Assembly (NCBI GenBank): GCA_014879845.1
Contig: JACSRI010000164.1
Coordinates: 1-64,000, forward strand
Direction of reading: 5' to 3'
DNA length: 64,000 nucleotides
Origin: Opitutaceae bacterium
Lineage (GTDB): Bacteria > Verrucomicrobiota > Verrucomicrobiia > Opitutales > Opitutaceae
Position numbers and translations under genes: made by a program. The notes beneath the pieces are model-generated. The model was not told where the DNA came from. It made no database searches and saw only the letters and a list, made by a program, of their open reading frames with translations. Positions 52,313 through 61,870 of the stretch are shown here, piece by piece (the first letter of the stretch is position 1; every line of letters begins with the position of its first letter).

Positions 52313-53550
52313 GATGCCGTCCCCCGAATGACATCACCCGGCTCGAGGCGCGCCGCACGTCGCGCCGGGATGAGGCTCGCCACCATGACGATGACCGCGG
52401 CCGTGCCCGCCGCGGCCAGATAGTGCCAGCCCGACCAGTTCACTGGGAACGTGTCGGTCTTGAAGATGCCGCGGATCGGCAGCGGGACCTGCGCGACGCC
52501 AAGCGTGAGCAGCGCACCCGCGATCGAGCCGAGCAGGGTGCCGCCGGCGAGCACCATCACACCCTGCCAGATAAAGATGCGGCTGATGTCCCGGCGGGTG
52601 TACCCCATCGAGCGCAGGATCGAGATCTCGCGGGTTTTCTCCAGGACGATCATGGCGAGCGTATTGAACATGCCGAGACCACTGATCAGGATGATGCTCG
52701 AGACGGTGATGGCGGAGGAGATGCGCAGGGCCATGAACACGCCGAGCCAGACCTTCTCGCGGTCCTGCCATGCCACGGCGACGTGGTCGATGACCTGCTG
52801 CATGCGGGCGGCGTCGGCCTGGGCGCGGTCGCGGTCGTGGACCATGATCTGCAGGATCGAGGCGCCAAACGGCCGGCGCAGCAGAGAGCGAGCGTCCCCG
52901 AGCTTCATGAAGATGCGGCTCTTGTCCACGTCCTTGGCCCCGGTCTCGAAGAGCGCGACGACCTTGTAGCGGCCGGACTGGCCGGACGCCTCGATCGTCA
53001 CGCTGTCGCCGATGCCGATCTCGAGGATGCGAGCGAACTCGCGCCCCATGATGATGCCGGAAGTCTCGCCGCGGAAGCGGGCGAGGTCGCCGGCGACGAT
53101 CTGGCCCTCCAGGTTCGACACACGCAGATGGTCATCGAGGTCGATCCCGTAGACCTGGCCCGTGTAGGAGCGCATCGGCCCGGTGACAAAAACCGAGCCG
53201 CGCACGATGGCGGAGAGCGCCACCACGTTGGGAAACTGCTCGCGCAGGGCGGTGCGCAGGGCCTCTGGATTCTCGACGCCGGCGATGAGCCGACGCTGCG
53301 TGAGATCGCCGACGGAAAACGACGTCCCCTCGACCGGCATGCTGCGCAGCGTGTTCTGGAATTTGTCCTCGATGATGATCGCCCCGTTGGCGCCGAGGAT
53401 CGTCTTGATAAAAAGTTCCTGGAAGCCCGTCGTCTGCGCCTGCGTGACGACGAAAAACGCCACGCCGAAGACGATGCCGAACAGGCTCATCACCATCGAG
53501 CGCTTCTTCGCCAGCAGGAAGCGGACGGCGATGCGGAAGTTGGGAGACAT
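52309..53550 (-). CDS. ABC transporter permease, FtsX/MacB-like
   Basis: 413 residues: membrane helix at about 18-38, a large periplasmic domain of MacB_PCD type (about 40-260), then three helices (about 278-305, 325-355, 375-398) with EKTREISILRSMGYTRRDI, the FtsX-like coupling region. It ends LIPARRAARLEPGDVIRG, as usual for the family. It works with the ATPase (overlap) and the adaptor 35 bp upstream. Confidence 0.92.
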   Translation of the reverse strand: MSPNFRIAVRFLLAKKRSMVMSLFGIVFGVAFFVVTQAQTTGFQELFIKTILGANGAIIIEDKFQNTLRSMPVEGTSFSVGDLTQRRLIAGVENPEALRTALREQFPNVVALSAIVRGSVFVTGPMRSYTGQVYGIDLDDHLRVSNLEGQIVAGDLARFRGETSGIIMGREFARILEIGIGDSVTIEASGQSGRYKVVALFETGAKDVDKSRIFMKLGDARSLLRRPFGASILQIMVHDRDRAQADAARMQQVIDHVAVAWQDREKVWLGVFMALRISSAITVSSIILISGLGMFNTLAMIVLEKTREISILRSMGYTRRDISRIFIWQGVMVLAGGTLLGSIAGALLTLGVAQVPLPIRGIFKTDTFPVNWSGWHYLAAAGTAAVIVMVASLIPARRAARLEPGDVIRGTAS

Positions 53551-53585
53551 CGGTGGGAATGGGCAGAGGCCGCTCGCGCGGGCGC

Positions 53586-54698
53586 TCAGGCCTTCGGGCG
53601 GGGCTTGGTCTTCACCCGATCCCCGTCGCGCAGGGAGTCCAGGCCGTCGATGACCACGACGTCACCCTCTTCGAGCCCTTCCTTCACTTCGACCTCATGG
53701 ATGCTCTTGAAGCCGATCTTGATCTTCTGCTCGCGGACGCGGCCAAAGCGCACCACGAAGACCTTCTCATCGGTGATCGCGGCGCGCGGGACGATGAGTG
53801 CGTCGGCGATCTCGGCGATCTTCACGAAGCCCTCGCCCGTCATGCCGTGGAGCAGCCGCTCCTGCGGGATGTCGACCTTCAGCAGCACGCGATAGCGCTG
53901 TGTGCCGGAATCGAGCGGAGGCAGGATCTGGTCGATCTCGCCGTCGAAGCGCTCGAATGGATAGGGCTGAAACTGCACGCGCGCCTTCTGTCCGGGCTTG
54001 AGCTTGGCCACGTCCTCCTCGCTCACGAGCATCTCGACGCGGCGCTCGCGCGAGTTGATCTGCGCGACCGGCATGCCCGGGGAGACCTGGTCGTCGGGAC
54101 CGATCAGCGTCTGCACGATCGTGCCATCGATGCCGGCGAAAATCTTCATGCGCTTGAGCCGGAGGCGGGCCAGTTCGAGTTCGTTGCTCGTCGTCGCGAC
54201 GTCCTGCTCGAGCCTGATGCGGTCGAGTTCGACCGCCTGCTCGGCACGCGCGGCCTCGCGGCGCGCAGCGTTGAGCGCGACCTCGGGGACGCTCCCGCGC
54301 TGGAAGTCAATCTCCGCCAGGCGCAGCGCCTCCTGCGCAGCAGCCAGGCCCTGGGCTCCCGTCGGACCGACCTCGAGTCGGCGTTTCGCGGTCGCGAGGT
54401 CGGCCTCGAGCCGCTCGATCTGCAGGAGCGTGCTGGCCGGATCGAGTTCGACCAGTAGGTCGCCGGCCTTGACCTCGGCACCGAGTTTGATGGCCGTCCG
54501 CAACACACGCCCGTCGACCTCGGCCCGCACCGTGGGCGATTGCTGCGCCATCACCGTGATCGTCCCGGGCGGGGCATCGACCACCGTGCCGCGGCGCACC
54601 GTATCGACGACCACGACGGGCCGCAGATAATTGAGGCCGGCGTAGATGGCGCCGACGAGGATGAGGAGCGGGATGCCGAGGCGAAGGAACCAGCGCAT
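53586..54698 (-). CDS. HlyD/MacA-type periplasmic adaptor (membrane fusion protein)
   Basis: 370 residues. N-terminal membrane anchor (LGIPLLILVGAIYAGLNYL), a biotinyl-lipoyl half (AEVDGRVLRTAIKLGAEVKAGD, split: AEVDGRVLRTA + IKLGAEVKAGD), a coiled-coil helical hairpin about 100-195 rich in Arg, Glu and Ala, then beta-barrel and membrane-proximal domains. It bridges the permease and a TolC channel. The ATG at 54698 was chosen; a TTG two codons upstream is possible. Confidence 0.9.
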   Translation of the reverse strand: MRWFLRLGIPLLILVGAIYAGLNYLRPVVVVDTVRRGTVVDAPPGTITVMAQQSPTVRAEVDGRVLRTAIKLGAEVKAGDLLVELDPASTLLQIERLEADLATAKRRLEVGPTGAQGLAAAQEALRLAEIDFQRGSVPEVALNAARREAARAEQAVELDRIRLEQDVATTSNELELARLRLKRMKIFAGIDGTIVQTLIGPDDQVSPGMPVAQINSRERRVEMLVSEEDVAKLKPGQKARVQFQPYPFERFDGEIDQILPPLDSGTQRYRVLLKVDIPQERLLHGMTGEGFVKIAEIADALIVPRAAITDEKVFVVRFGRVREQKIKIGFKSIHEVEVKEGLEEGDVVVIDGLDSLRDGDRVKTKPRPKA

Positions 54699-54710
54699 GA
54701 ACAAATCGGG

Positions 54711-56156
54711 TTAGCGGGGGATCCTGCCTTCACGCTGCAGTTTTTCGACGAGCGGGTCGGCCTGGATCGCGGTGAGGAAGGCGGCGACGGTGCGAAGGTA
54801 GTCGCGGCGCGACTCGCACACGCTGTATTCAGCGGACCGCCACGCGAGCAGGGCGGCGTCGACCTCGTCCTGCGAGGCGCGCCCCTCCTTCTGAAACGAC
54901 ACGAGCGAGTCGTAGCTGCTTTGTGCGCCGGCGTAGCCACGTTCGGCGATGACAAGACCGCGGGTGGAGAACCCCAGTTCCTTTTCAGCGGCCTCGATCG
55001 ACTCAATCAGGTCCTGTTCCAGCTGTTCGAGGTTCTTCTCTGCGCGACGGATGCGCGCCTGGGCGGCGCGGGCCCGCGAGGCGCTCGATTTGCTGTCCCA
55101 GATCGCCCAATTCATCGAAATGCCGCCGAAGTAGGTGGTGACCATGTAGCGTTGTTCGACGTTGGTCGTGCGGCTGTCCATGTCCTGGGAGACTCCAGCC
55201 GAGAGGTTGAACTTCGGCCTGAGTTCGTTGCGTGTAATGCGCAGACGGAGGCGGTCGATCTCGAGGCTTTTGATCGCGCGGTAGTAACTGACGTGGTCCT
55301 CGAACCCGCGGCGCGTGACGTATTCGGTCCGCAGCGGGATGGAGCGCGACTCCTTCACCTGCGCAACCGCCGGCAACGTCTCGGGCACTTCGGCGAGCGA
55401 AAAGTCGGGCTTGCCCACGAGATCGCGAAACTGTCGCAGGAGTCGCTGGAGCGCGTAGTCGGCGCGGTCCCCGGCCAGCACCTTGCTTTCGATCGTGGCC
55501 TCGAACGACGCGATCGTGCGAGCCGGCACGCGCCCTTCAGCTACCTGCTGCCGGATGTTCGCCAGTTGCGCTCGGCTGTGTTCGAGGTCGAGGGCGCGGT
55601 TGCGCTGGGCGACACGCAGGGCGACGAGCGCGAGGTAGTTGTCGCGAATCCGGTTGGCAAAAAGCTGATACCCCTCGGTGAAATTCCGGTCCGCGATCAG
55701 ACGGTTAATCCGGCCAATCTCCGCCTGAGCCTTGAGCGACCCCCAATGAAAAAACGGCTGGCTGATCGAAAGATCAAAATAGGTGCGCTGGCCCGTGGAG
55801 CTCTGGTCGGCCTCGAGCCGGTCCTCACGCTGCATGCGAAAACTCGCGTAGCCCCCGGCGCGCGGATAGAGCACGGAGCGATCGGCCTGCTCATCATAAC
55901 TCGCGGCCAGACGCGTGAGGGTTTCCTGGATCATCGTCGGCGACTGCGCCAGTGCATCCACGAGGAGCGCCTCCAACTGCGGAAAGACGGTCTCGGCCCG
56001 AGGAAGGTCGGAAGCATCATCAACCGACGTATCCGCGACCGCCGCCACGGGCGATTGGGCCGTCGACTCGACGTCCGCCGCCCACACACCTGCACCCGTT
56101 CCAACCACGAGAGTGGCGAGTAGGTAAACCTGAAGACGTCGCGGGACTATCAGCAT
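54711..56156 (-). CDS. TolC-family outer-membrane efflux protein
   Basis: 481 residues with signal peptide 1-27 (VYLLATLVVGTGAGVWAAD). Two long helical repeats follow (about 60-260 and 285-460), each with the TolC pattern, for example RAAQARIRRAEKNLEQLEQD and GYAGAQSSYDSLVSFQKEGR. It forms a trimeric exit duct. The much longer open frame upstream (to 57257) is antisense to the methyltransferase and is not family-like; the ATG at 56156 starts at the signal peptide. First gene of the export operon, 12 bp before the adaptor. Confidence 0.9.
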   Translation of the reverse strand: MLIVPRRLQVYLLATLVVGTGAGVWAADVESTAQSPVAAVADTSVDDASDLPRAETVFPQLEALLVDALAQSPTMIQETLTRLAASYDEQADRSVLYPRAGGYASFRMQREDRLEADQSSTGQRTYFDLSISQPFFHWGSLKAQAEIGRINRLIADRNFTEGYQLFANRIRDNYLALVALRVAQRNRALDLEHSRAQLANIRQQVAEGRVPARTIASFEATIESKVLAGDRADYALQRLLRQFRDLVGKPDFSLAEVPETLPAVAQVKESRSIPLRTEYVTRRGFEDHVSYYRAIKSLEIDRLRLRITRNELRPKFNLSAGVSQDMDSRTTNVEQRYMVTTYFGGISMNWAIWDSKSSASRARAAQARIRRAEKNLEQLEQDLIESIEAAEKELGFSTRGLVIAERGYAGAQSSYDSLVSFQKEGRASQDEVDAALLAWRSAEYSVCESRRDYLRTVAAFLTAIQADPLVEKLQREGRIPR

Positions 56157-56420
56157 CGTAGGTGGCGAGAATTGATCGAGGTCCGACCGGACACGGATGC
56201 ACGCATCGTGTTCCGGCGCAGATGGCTGCATTGAAACCGCTCGAACCCCGGGGCATGGCAAGCCCATTTCCCCCGACGATGCGCGCGATTCCGCGGCATT
56301 CGCGTGCCGAACGACAAACACCGCATGCCCTGCGACGCATCGGCACGGCGCCGTATTCATCGCGCGGATCACGTCGATTGGGATTTTCTCGCGCGGACCC
56401 CGCCGCCAAGGTCCATTCCC

Positions 56421-57179
56421 ATGCCGGGCTTTTTGTGCCTTCAGATGCACTTCCTCGCGATCAGCGTGCGCGAGCGGCTCCGGCCGCTCCCTGTGCGCGT
56501 GCCGTCGCCGCGGCTCCGGCACCGCGTGCACGGGTCGACGGACTACCACGGTTACCTCGAGGTCGGCCAGCGTTGCTGGGCCAGCGTCGAGCACCTCGTG
56601 CGCGAGATCGGGCGCGAACCCGCGTCCTTCGAATCGATCCTCGACTACGGCTGCGGTTCGGGTCGCGTGGCGCGTGTGGTCCCTCAATCCGGCGCTCGCG
56701 GGCCCCGCACGATCACCGCGGTCGACATCGATCCCGAGGCCATCCTCTGGTGCAGCCAGAACCTGCCGGGCATCCAATTCGCGGTGGTGTCGCCGCAGCC
56801 ACCCACGCCGTTCGCCGACGGCGCCTTTGATCTGATCTTTGCGGTGTCGGTCTTCACGCACCTCGACGAGGCGAGGCAGTTCGCCCTGCTCGCCGAACTG
56901 AGGCGGCTGCTGCGTCCCGGCGGGGTCCTCGTCGCCTCGGTCCAAGGCGACTACCATCGGAGCCAGCGCAAGCGGCAGTTCGATCTCAGCTCCGGCTTCG
57001 CCTTCGTGGCGGGCGATCGGGGTTTGTTCAAGAAGGACGGTCTGCCGCGGTTCTACCAGGATGCCCAGCACACGCGTGCCTACGTGGAGCGGGAGTGGTC
57101 GAAGTATCTCGCGGTGAAGCTCTACCGCGAGCGCGGCATGGCCGACCACCAAGACGCGGTCGTGCTGGTCCGGTCCTAG
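56421..57179 (+). CDS. Class I SAM-dependent methyltransferase
   Basis: 252 residues. Motif I ILDYGCGSGRVAR at about 72-84, acidic end of strand 2 in TAVDIDPEAI, the motif FDLIFAVSVFTHLDEA and LRRLLRPGGVLVAS are a Rossmann-fold methyltransferase. Substrate not recognisable. The start at 56421 is preferred because upstream residues (open to 56304) are not conserved-like. Divergent from the TolC gene. Confidence 0.85.
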   Translation: MPGFLCLQMHFLAISVRERLRPLPVRVPSPRLRHRVHGSTDYHGYLEVGQRCWASVEHLVREIGREPASFESILDYGCGSGRVARVVPQSGARGPRTITAVDIDPEAILWCSQNLPGIQFAVVSPQPPTPFADGAFDLIFAVSVFTHLDEARQFALLAELRRLLRPGGVLVASVQGDYHRSQRKRQFDLSSGFAFVAGDRGLFKKDGLPRFYQDAQHTRAYVEREWSKYLAVKLYRERGMADHQDAVVLVRS

Positions 57180-57258
57180 CCAGCGGGTCAGGACGGAGCG
57201 GGCGAACACCGGCTTTGACTTTGCCCCACCCCACCCTAACCTCCGGCACTCGATCAAG

Positions 57259-57780
57259 ATGCAGCACCTGCACGCCTATTGGCGGATGGAATATATCGAG
57301 GCCCCGAAGGGCGAGACGTTCGGCAACCCCTTTGCCGAGATGCCGCGCCGCGGTGATGACAAGGCGACCCACATCCTCGTGCGCTCGCGCCATGCCTACA
57401 TCGTGCTCAATCGCTTTCCGTACAACGCCGGGCACCTGCTCGTGGTGCCGTATCGCGAGGTGGCGGAGCTCGCCGATCTCACGGCGGAGGAACGCGTCGA
57501 CTTCATGGACACGCTGATCGCCGGGCAGGATATCCTGCGCCGGGCGCTGCGGCCCGATGGGTTCAACATCGGTTTCAACCTCGGCGCCGCGGCCGGCGCG
57601 GGCATCCCCAGGCACCTCCATGCGCACATCGTGCCGCGCTGGAACGGCGACACCAACTTCATGCCCGTGCTCGGCCAGACCCGCGTGCTCCCGCAGTCGC
57701 TCGACGCGATGTGGGCCCGCCTCCGGGAGTTCTGCGCGCCGACGGCGGCACCCGCGCCGACGTCCGCCCCCTTGGCCTGA
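57259..57780 (+). CDS. HIT-domain nucleotide hydrolase/phosphorylase-like protein
   Basis: 173 residues with the histidine triad HLHAHIVPRW (His119, His121, His123) and the family stretch SRHAYIVLNRFPYNAGHLLV. It resembles the short Ap4A-phosphorylase-like HIT group that acts on nucleotide conjugates. It ends one base before the PhoH start (TGAGATG). Confidence 0.9.
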   Translation: MQHLHAYWRMEYIEAPKGETFGNPFAEMPRRGDDKATHILVRSRHAYIVLNRFPYNAGHLLVVPYREVAELADLTAEERVDFMDTLIAGQDILRRALRPDGFNIGFNLGAAAGAGIPRHLHAHIVPRWNGDTNFMPVLGQTRVLPQSLDAMWARLREFCAPTAAPAPTSAPLA

Positions 57781-57781
57781 G

Positions 57782-58798
57782 ATGAGCGAGAGCCGTTCCA
57801 AGCCGGTTATGGCTGCCCGTACACTCAGCTTCCAGAACGCCCGCACGATGAGCCAGCTCTACTGCGGCAACCTCGACAACCTCGCCGCGGTCGAACGCAC
57901 GCTCGGGGTGAGAGTCGCCACGCGCGACGACTGGATCTCGCTCGAAGGCGAGGAGCCCGCGGTGGCGCGAGCCGAGGGTTTGTTCAACCTCCTCAACGAC
58001 GGACGCACCCAGGGCCTGTTGATCAAGAACGCCGACTTCGCCCACATGCTCGAGGGCGTGGCACGCGGCGACCTCGACAAGCTACGCACCCTCTTCAGCT
58101 CGGCCGTGGCCGTGACCACGGCCAAACGCACGATCGTCCCCAAGACGCTTGGCCAGAAACAGTACCTGCAGGCGATCCAGGACAACGACGTGGTCATCGG
58201 CATCGGCCCCGCCGGCACCGGCAAGACCTACCTGGCCATGGCCGCCGCGGTCTCGGCGCTGGTCAAAAATCAGGTCCAGCGCCTCATCCTCACCCGTCCG
58301 GCGGTGGAGGCCGGCGAGGCCCTCGGATTCCTCCCCGGCGACCTGCGCGAGAAGCTTCTGCCTTATTTACGGCCGCTTTATGACGCGATGTACGACATGA
58401 TCGATCGCGAGGATGCGGCCCGTCTCCTTGAAAAGGGTGTGATCGAGATCGCGCCGCTCGCCTACATGCGCGGACGCACGTTGAGCAACGCGTTCGTCAT
58501 CTTGGACGAAGCACAGAACACGACGCCGGAGCAGATGATGATGTTTCTCACCCGCCTGGGCGAGGGCAGCAAGATGGTCGTGACGGGCGACGTGACACAG
58601 ATCGACCTGCCCCGCTCCAAGGCCTCCGGTCTCATTCAAGCGCGCCGCATCCTGGCCGACATTCCGGGCATCCATATCTTCAACTTCGGGCCGGGCGACG
58701 TCGTGCGACATCCCTTGGTCTTGCGCATCCTCGAAGCCTACCATAGACACCGCGACACCAAGGAAGCCCCGGACACGCCGCGCACCCCTCCCTCCTGA
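57782..58798 (+). CDS. phoH: PhoH-like ATPase
   Basis: 338 residues. Walker A GPAGTGKT at 142-149 and Walker B VILDEAQN near 240, then VVTGDVTQIDLP, with the Arg-rich RLILTRPAVEAGEALGFLPG between them: the PhoH pattern. An N-terminal KH-like part precedes. Predicted cytoplasmic RNA-linked ATPase. Gene order phoH - HDIG membrane protein - ybeY is conserved widely, which supports the call and links it to ribosome and RNA maturation. The longer frame upstream is antisense-like and not used. Confidence 0.92.
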   Translation: MSESRSKPVMAARTLSFQNARTMSQLYCGNLDNLAAVERTLGVRVATRDDWISLEGEEPAVARAEGLFNLLNDGRTQGLLIKNADFAHMLEGVARGDLDKLRTLFSSAVAVTTAKRTIVPKTLGQKQYLQAIQDNDVVIGIGPAGTGKTYLAMAAAVSALVKNQVQRLILTRPAVEAGEALGFLPGDLREKLLPYLRPLYDAMYDMIDREDAARLLEKGVIEIAPLAYMRGRTLSNAFVILDEAQNTTPEQMMMFLTRLGEGSKMVVTGDVTQIDLPRSKASGLIQARRILADIPGIHIFNFGPGDVVRHPLVLRILEAYHRHRDTKEAPDTPRTPPS

Positions 58799-58834
58799 CG
58801 TTCTGCCACTTCTTCCCGGCGCGCCGCTTCCACC

Positions 58835-61300
58835 ATGGCCCTCTCCGATCTGTTCCGTCCCAAGGCGAACTCGCCCGTAGGTCGGCGCCGCAAGCGCAAG
58901 ACGGAGACCGGCCTGGGCCTGCTGCAGTTCATGGAGCGCAGCCGGGCGGTGACGACGGCGATCTTCGTCGCGACAGTCGTGACGATCTTCCTCGTGACGT
59001 TCGTCGGGGTGAACCCCGCGGCGTTCCACATCCTCGAGGGCCAGCAGGCCACCGCGCGCATCGTGGCGGAGACGGAGTTCTCCTACCCCAGCCCGCTCCT
59101 GACGCAGCGCAAGCGCGAGCGCGTCGCCCGCGAGGTGCCGCAAGTTTACTCGATCGACATGTCCGGCTTCGACCAGTTCCGCCGGCAGGTGCTCAACCTC
59201 GAGCGCGAGTTCGAGCGCCTGGACGCGACCTGGGCCGCGCTGCCCGAGGCCGACCGCCTGAGCGAGCTGACCATCCTCGCCGACACGATCAACCAGCGCA
59301 GCGGCTTCCACGTGAGCGTGCGCGACCTGATCACGCTGATGAACGCCGAGCCGGCCACGCGCGAGAAGCTGATCGCCGACGGCCTGTTTAACCTCGAGGA
59401 GATCCACAAGGGCGGCATCTTCGAGCCCGACGCGACGATCGCGCCGACCGAGGAGCGCGAGATGCTCATGTTCCAAGTGCAGCGCGCCGGCGGCGACATG
59501 GTGCAGACGCGCGTGCTCTCGATCGAGGAGGCGGCGACCAATCTTCGCATCAACCTCACGGACAACCTCGCCGGCCAGGCCGCGTCGTCCCCGCTCACGC
59601 TCGCGCTTTTCCGCCTGCTCCGCCCCGGCCTGCAGGCCAACCTCCGCCATGACGAGGCCCGCACGGCCGCGCTGCAGAACAAGCTCCGCGCCGAGATCCA
59701 GCCCGTGCTCGTGCGCGTCGAGGCCGGGGAGACGATCATCGAGCCCGGCGCGCGCGTGACCGAGGAGCAGATCGAGAAACTCGAGGCCTACCAGCGCCAC
59801 CTCGAGTCAAACCGCCAACTCCCGACCGGGATCGATGAGCAAACGCTCGGCCGCGTGCTCCTGGTCGTCGGCCTGATCATCATCGCCGGCATCTACCTGC
59901 GTCTCGAGGACCCGATGACGCTCACGAGCAACAGCCGGCTCGGGCTCCTTGCGCTCGTCATGCTGGTCAATCTCGCGTTGCTGCGCGGCACGCTCGAGGC
60001 CGGCTACTCGTCGGTGTTTCGGGCCGCGCCGGAGTTTTCGCCGCTGCTGCCCTACATGGCACCGATCGCCTTCGCTCCGATGGTCATCGGCGTGCTCATC
60101 GGCGCCGGCCCGGCGCTCTACTCCGGCCTGCTCGTGAGCGTGATCGCCGCGATCATCTTCGGCAACCGCCTCGACCTGCTCGTGCTCTCGCTGCTCGCCA
60201 CGACGATCGCCGCATATTCGTGCCGCGCGGTCCGCCGGCGCTCGCGCATCGTGCGCGCGGGTTGGCTCTCCGGGGTGGTGTTCTCGATCTTTGCGTTGCT
60301 GCTCGGGCTCGTCGACCGGATGCCGCCCGACCTCGCGTGGAAGGCCGCGGTCGGCGGGCAGGTGATGGGCCTGCTCACCGGCATCGTCGTGGTCGGCATG
60401 CTGCCCGTGCTCGAGGCGCTGTTCCGGCGCACGACCGACATCACGCTGCTGGAACTCACCGACTACAACCACCCGCTCCTGCGTCGCATGCAGATGGAGG
60501 CGCCGGGCACGTATCACCACAGCCTGATGGTGGCCAATCTCTCGGAAAACGCCGCCAACGCCATCGCCGCCAACGCTCTGCTCTGCCGCGTGTGCTGCAT
60601 GTTCCACGACATCGGCAAGCTGGTGAAGCCCGACTATTTTTCCGAGAATCAGCGCGGCGGCATCAACCCGCACGCCGACCGGTCACCGGCCTTCAGCGCC
60701 CTCATCATCAAGAGCCACGTGAAGGAAGGCGTCGACCTCGCGGTGAAACACAAGCTGCCGCGCCCCGTGATCGACGTGATCCGCCAGCACCACGGCACGA
60801 CGCTCATCCGCTATTTTTTCACGCAGGCCCGCGAGAAGGCCAAGGCCCTCGCCAGCGCCGACCCGGGCGCCGCCCGCCTGCTCGACCCCAACGCCGCCTC
60901 GGAGTCGACCTTCCGCTACGACGGACCGCGTCCCCAGTTCAAGGAGAGCGCGATCATCCTGATGGCCGACTCGGTCGAGGCCGCCAGCCGATCCCTGCAG
61001 AAGGTCACCCCGCAGGCGGTCGAGGAACTCATCGATGGCATCATCCGCGAAAAACTCGACGACGGCCAGATCGACGACGCGCCGCTCACGATCAAGGAAA
61101 TCGCCCTCATCCGGCGCAGCTTCACCTTCACGCTCCTCAACTCGCTCCACGCCCGGGTCGTCTACCCCAAGGCGGAAAAAGCGGAGCCCGCGAGCCGCGG
61201 CGGCGCCGCACCCGAGCGCCCGGCCGCTGGCGCGGCGTCAGCCTCAACAGCCGCCGCCCCCGCCCAGCACGGCTCGGCCGCGCCCGGTCCTCGTTCGTAA
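58835..61300 (+). CDS. 7TM-HD (PgpH-like) membrane phosphodiesterase
   Basis: 821 residues. One N-terminal helix (about 37-57), an extracytoplasmic domain (about 60-335, 7TMR-HDED-like), seven membrane helices (about 340-540), then a cytoplasmic HD domain. The metal motif is His591-Asp592 in MFHDIGKLVKPDY with GTYHHSLMVANL before it and RQHHGTTLIRYFF after. PgpH homologues hydrolyse cyclic di-AMP; the activity here is inferred from family. The C-terminus is a low-complexity Ala/Pro/Ser tail overlapping the ybeY region. Confidence 0.92.
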   Translation: MALSDLFRPKANSPVGRRRKRKTETGLGLLQFMERSRAVTTAIFVATVVTIFLVTFVGVNPAAFHILEGQQATARIVAETEFSYPSPLLTQRKRERVAREVPQVYSIDMSGFDQFRRQVLNLEREFERLDATWAALPEADRLSELTILADTINQRSGFHVSVRDLITLMNAEPATREKLIADGLFNLEEIHKGGIFEPDATIAPTEEREMLMFQVQRAGGDMVQTRVLSIEEAATNLRINLTDNLAGQAASSPLTLALFRLLRPGLQANLRHDEARTAALQNKLRAEIQPVLVRVEAGETIIEPGARVTEEQIEKLEAYQRHLESNRQLPTGIDEQTLGRVLLVVGLIIIAGIYLRLEDPMTLTSNSRLGLLALVMLVNLALLRGTLEAGYSSVFRAAPEFSPLLPYMAPIAFAPMVIGVLIGAGPALYSGLLVSVIAAIIFGNRLDLLVLSLLATTIAAYSCRAVRRRSRIVRAGWLSGVVFSIFALLLGLVDRMPPDLAWKAAVGGQVMGLLTGIVVVGMLPVLEALFRRTTDITLLELTDYNHPLLRRMQMEAPGTYHHSLMVANLSENAANAIAANALLCRVCCMFHDIGKLVKPDYFSENQRGGINPHADRSPAFSALIIKSHVKEGVDLAVKHKLPRPVIDVIRQHHGTTLIRYFFTQAREKAKALASADPGAARLLDPNAASESTFRYDGPRPQFKESAIILMADSVEAASRSLQKVTPQAVEELIDGIIREKLDDGQIDDAPLTIKEIALIRRSFTFTLLNSLHARVVYPKAEKAEPASRGGAAPERPAAGAASASTAAAPAQHGSAAPGPRS

Positions 61301-61739
61301 CGATCGCCGCGGACTCCGGCTGGATCTCGCCGCCGTGCGCCGCGCGATCCACGCGCTCGACGCCTCGGCGCTGTTTTGTGTGCCGCTGGGCGAACTTTCG
61401 CTCGTCGTGCTCGACGCCGCTGCGATGGGGCGCGTGCACGCCGACTTTCTCGACGATCCCTCGCCGACGGACGTGATCACCTTCGACGGCGACCCGGCCT
61501 TCGGCGCGGCCGGCGAGGTGTGCGTGTGCGCCGACGTCGCGCGCGGCTACGCGGCCGAGCACGGGGGCGGATTCTCGCGCGAACTCACGCTTTACCTCGT
61601 GCATGGCTACCTGCATCTCGCGGGCTTCGACGACACCCGCCCCGCGCTCAAGCGCCGCATGCGCGCCGCCGAACGCCGCGCCATGGCCGTGCTCGAAGCG
61701 GCGAGGATCGCGGTCGATCGCATCGCCGCTTGGAAGTAG
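61287..61739 (+). CDS. ybeY: YbeY-like endoribonuclease (atypical metal motif, start uncertain)
   Basis: Family similarity begins at about 61287 (VLVRNDRRGLRLDLAAVRRA) and runs to 61739, including DPSPTDVITFDGDPAFGAAG. The zinc motif reads HGYLHLAGFDD: the third ligand, normally His in HGxLHLxGxDH, is Asp (codon GAC at 61632-61634). No ATG, GTG or TTG is in frame near the expected start. The first canonical start within the domain is a GTG at 61335, and the next upstream ATG (61035) would add about 80 unrelated residues antagonistic to the overlapping gene. Role: 16S rRNA maturation. Confidence 0.75.
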   Translation, partial: VLVRNDRRGLRLDLAAVRRAIHALDASALFCVPLGELSLVVLDAAAMGRVHADFLDDPSPTDVITFDGDPAFGAAGEVCVCADVARGYAAEHGGGFSRELTLYLVHGYLHLAGFDDTRPALKRRMRAAERRAMAVLEAARIAVDRIAAWK

Positions 61740-61760
61740 GGCGGGCCTCCGTGCCCGCCC
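61739..61760. terminator. GC-rich hairpin after ybeY (repeat-like)
   Basis: GGGCGGGC (61739-61746) and GCCCGCCC (61753-61760) are perfect reverse complements around a 6-base loop, beginning at the last base of the ybeY stop. It could end the transcript, but no T-run follows; it resembles common verrucomicrobial REP units with GGGCGGGCCTCCGTGCCC. Confidence 0.55.
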
Positions 61761-61870
61761 ACTCCCGACGACGCGCACCGAGCTGGCCCGCGGGCAGGCC
61801 GGGACACCTGCCCCACCACCCACCGGCTTTTTCATTGGCCAAGCCCGCCCCAGACGCGACGATCCCGGGC

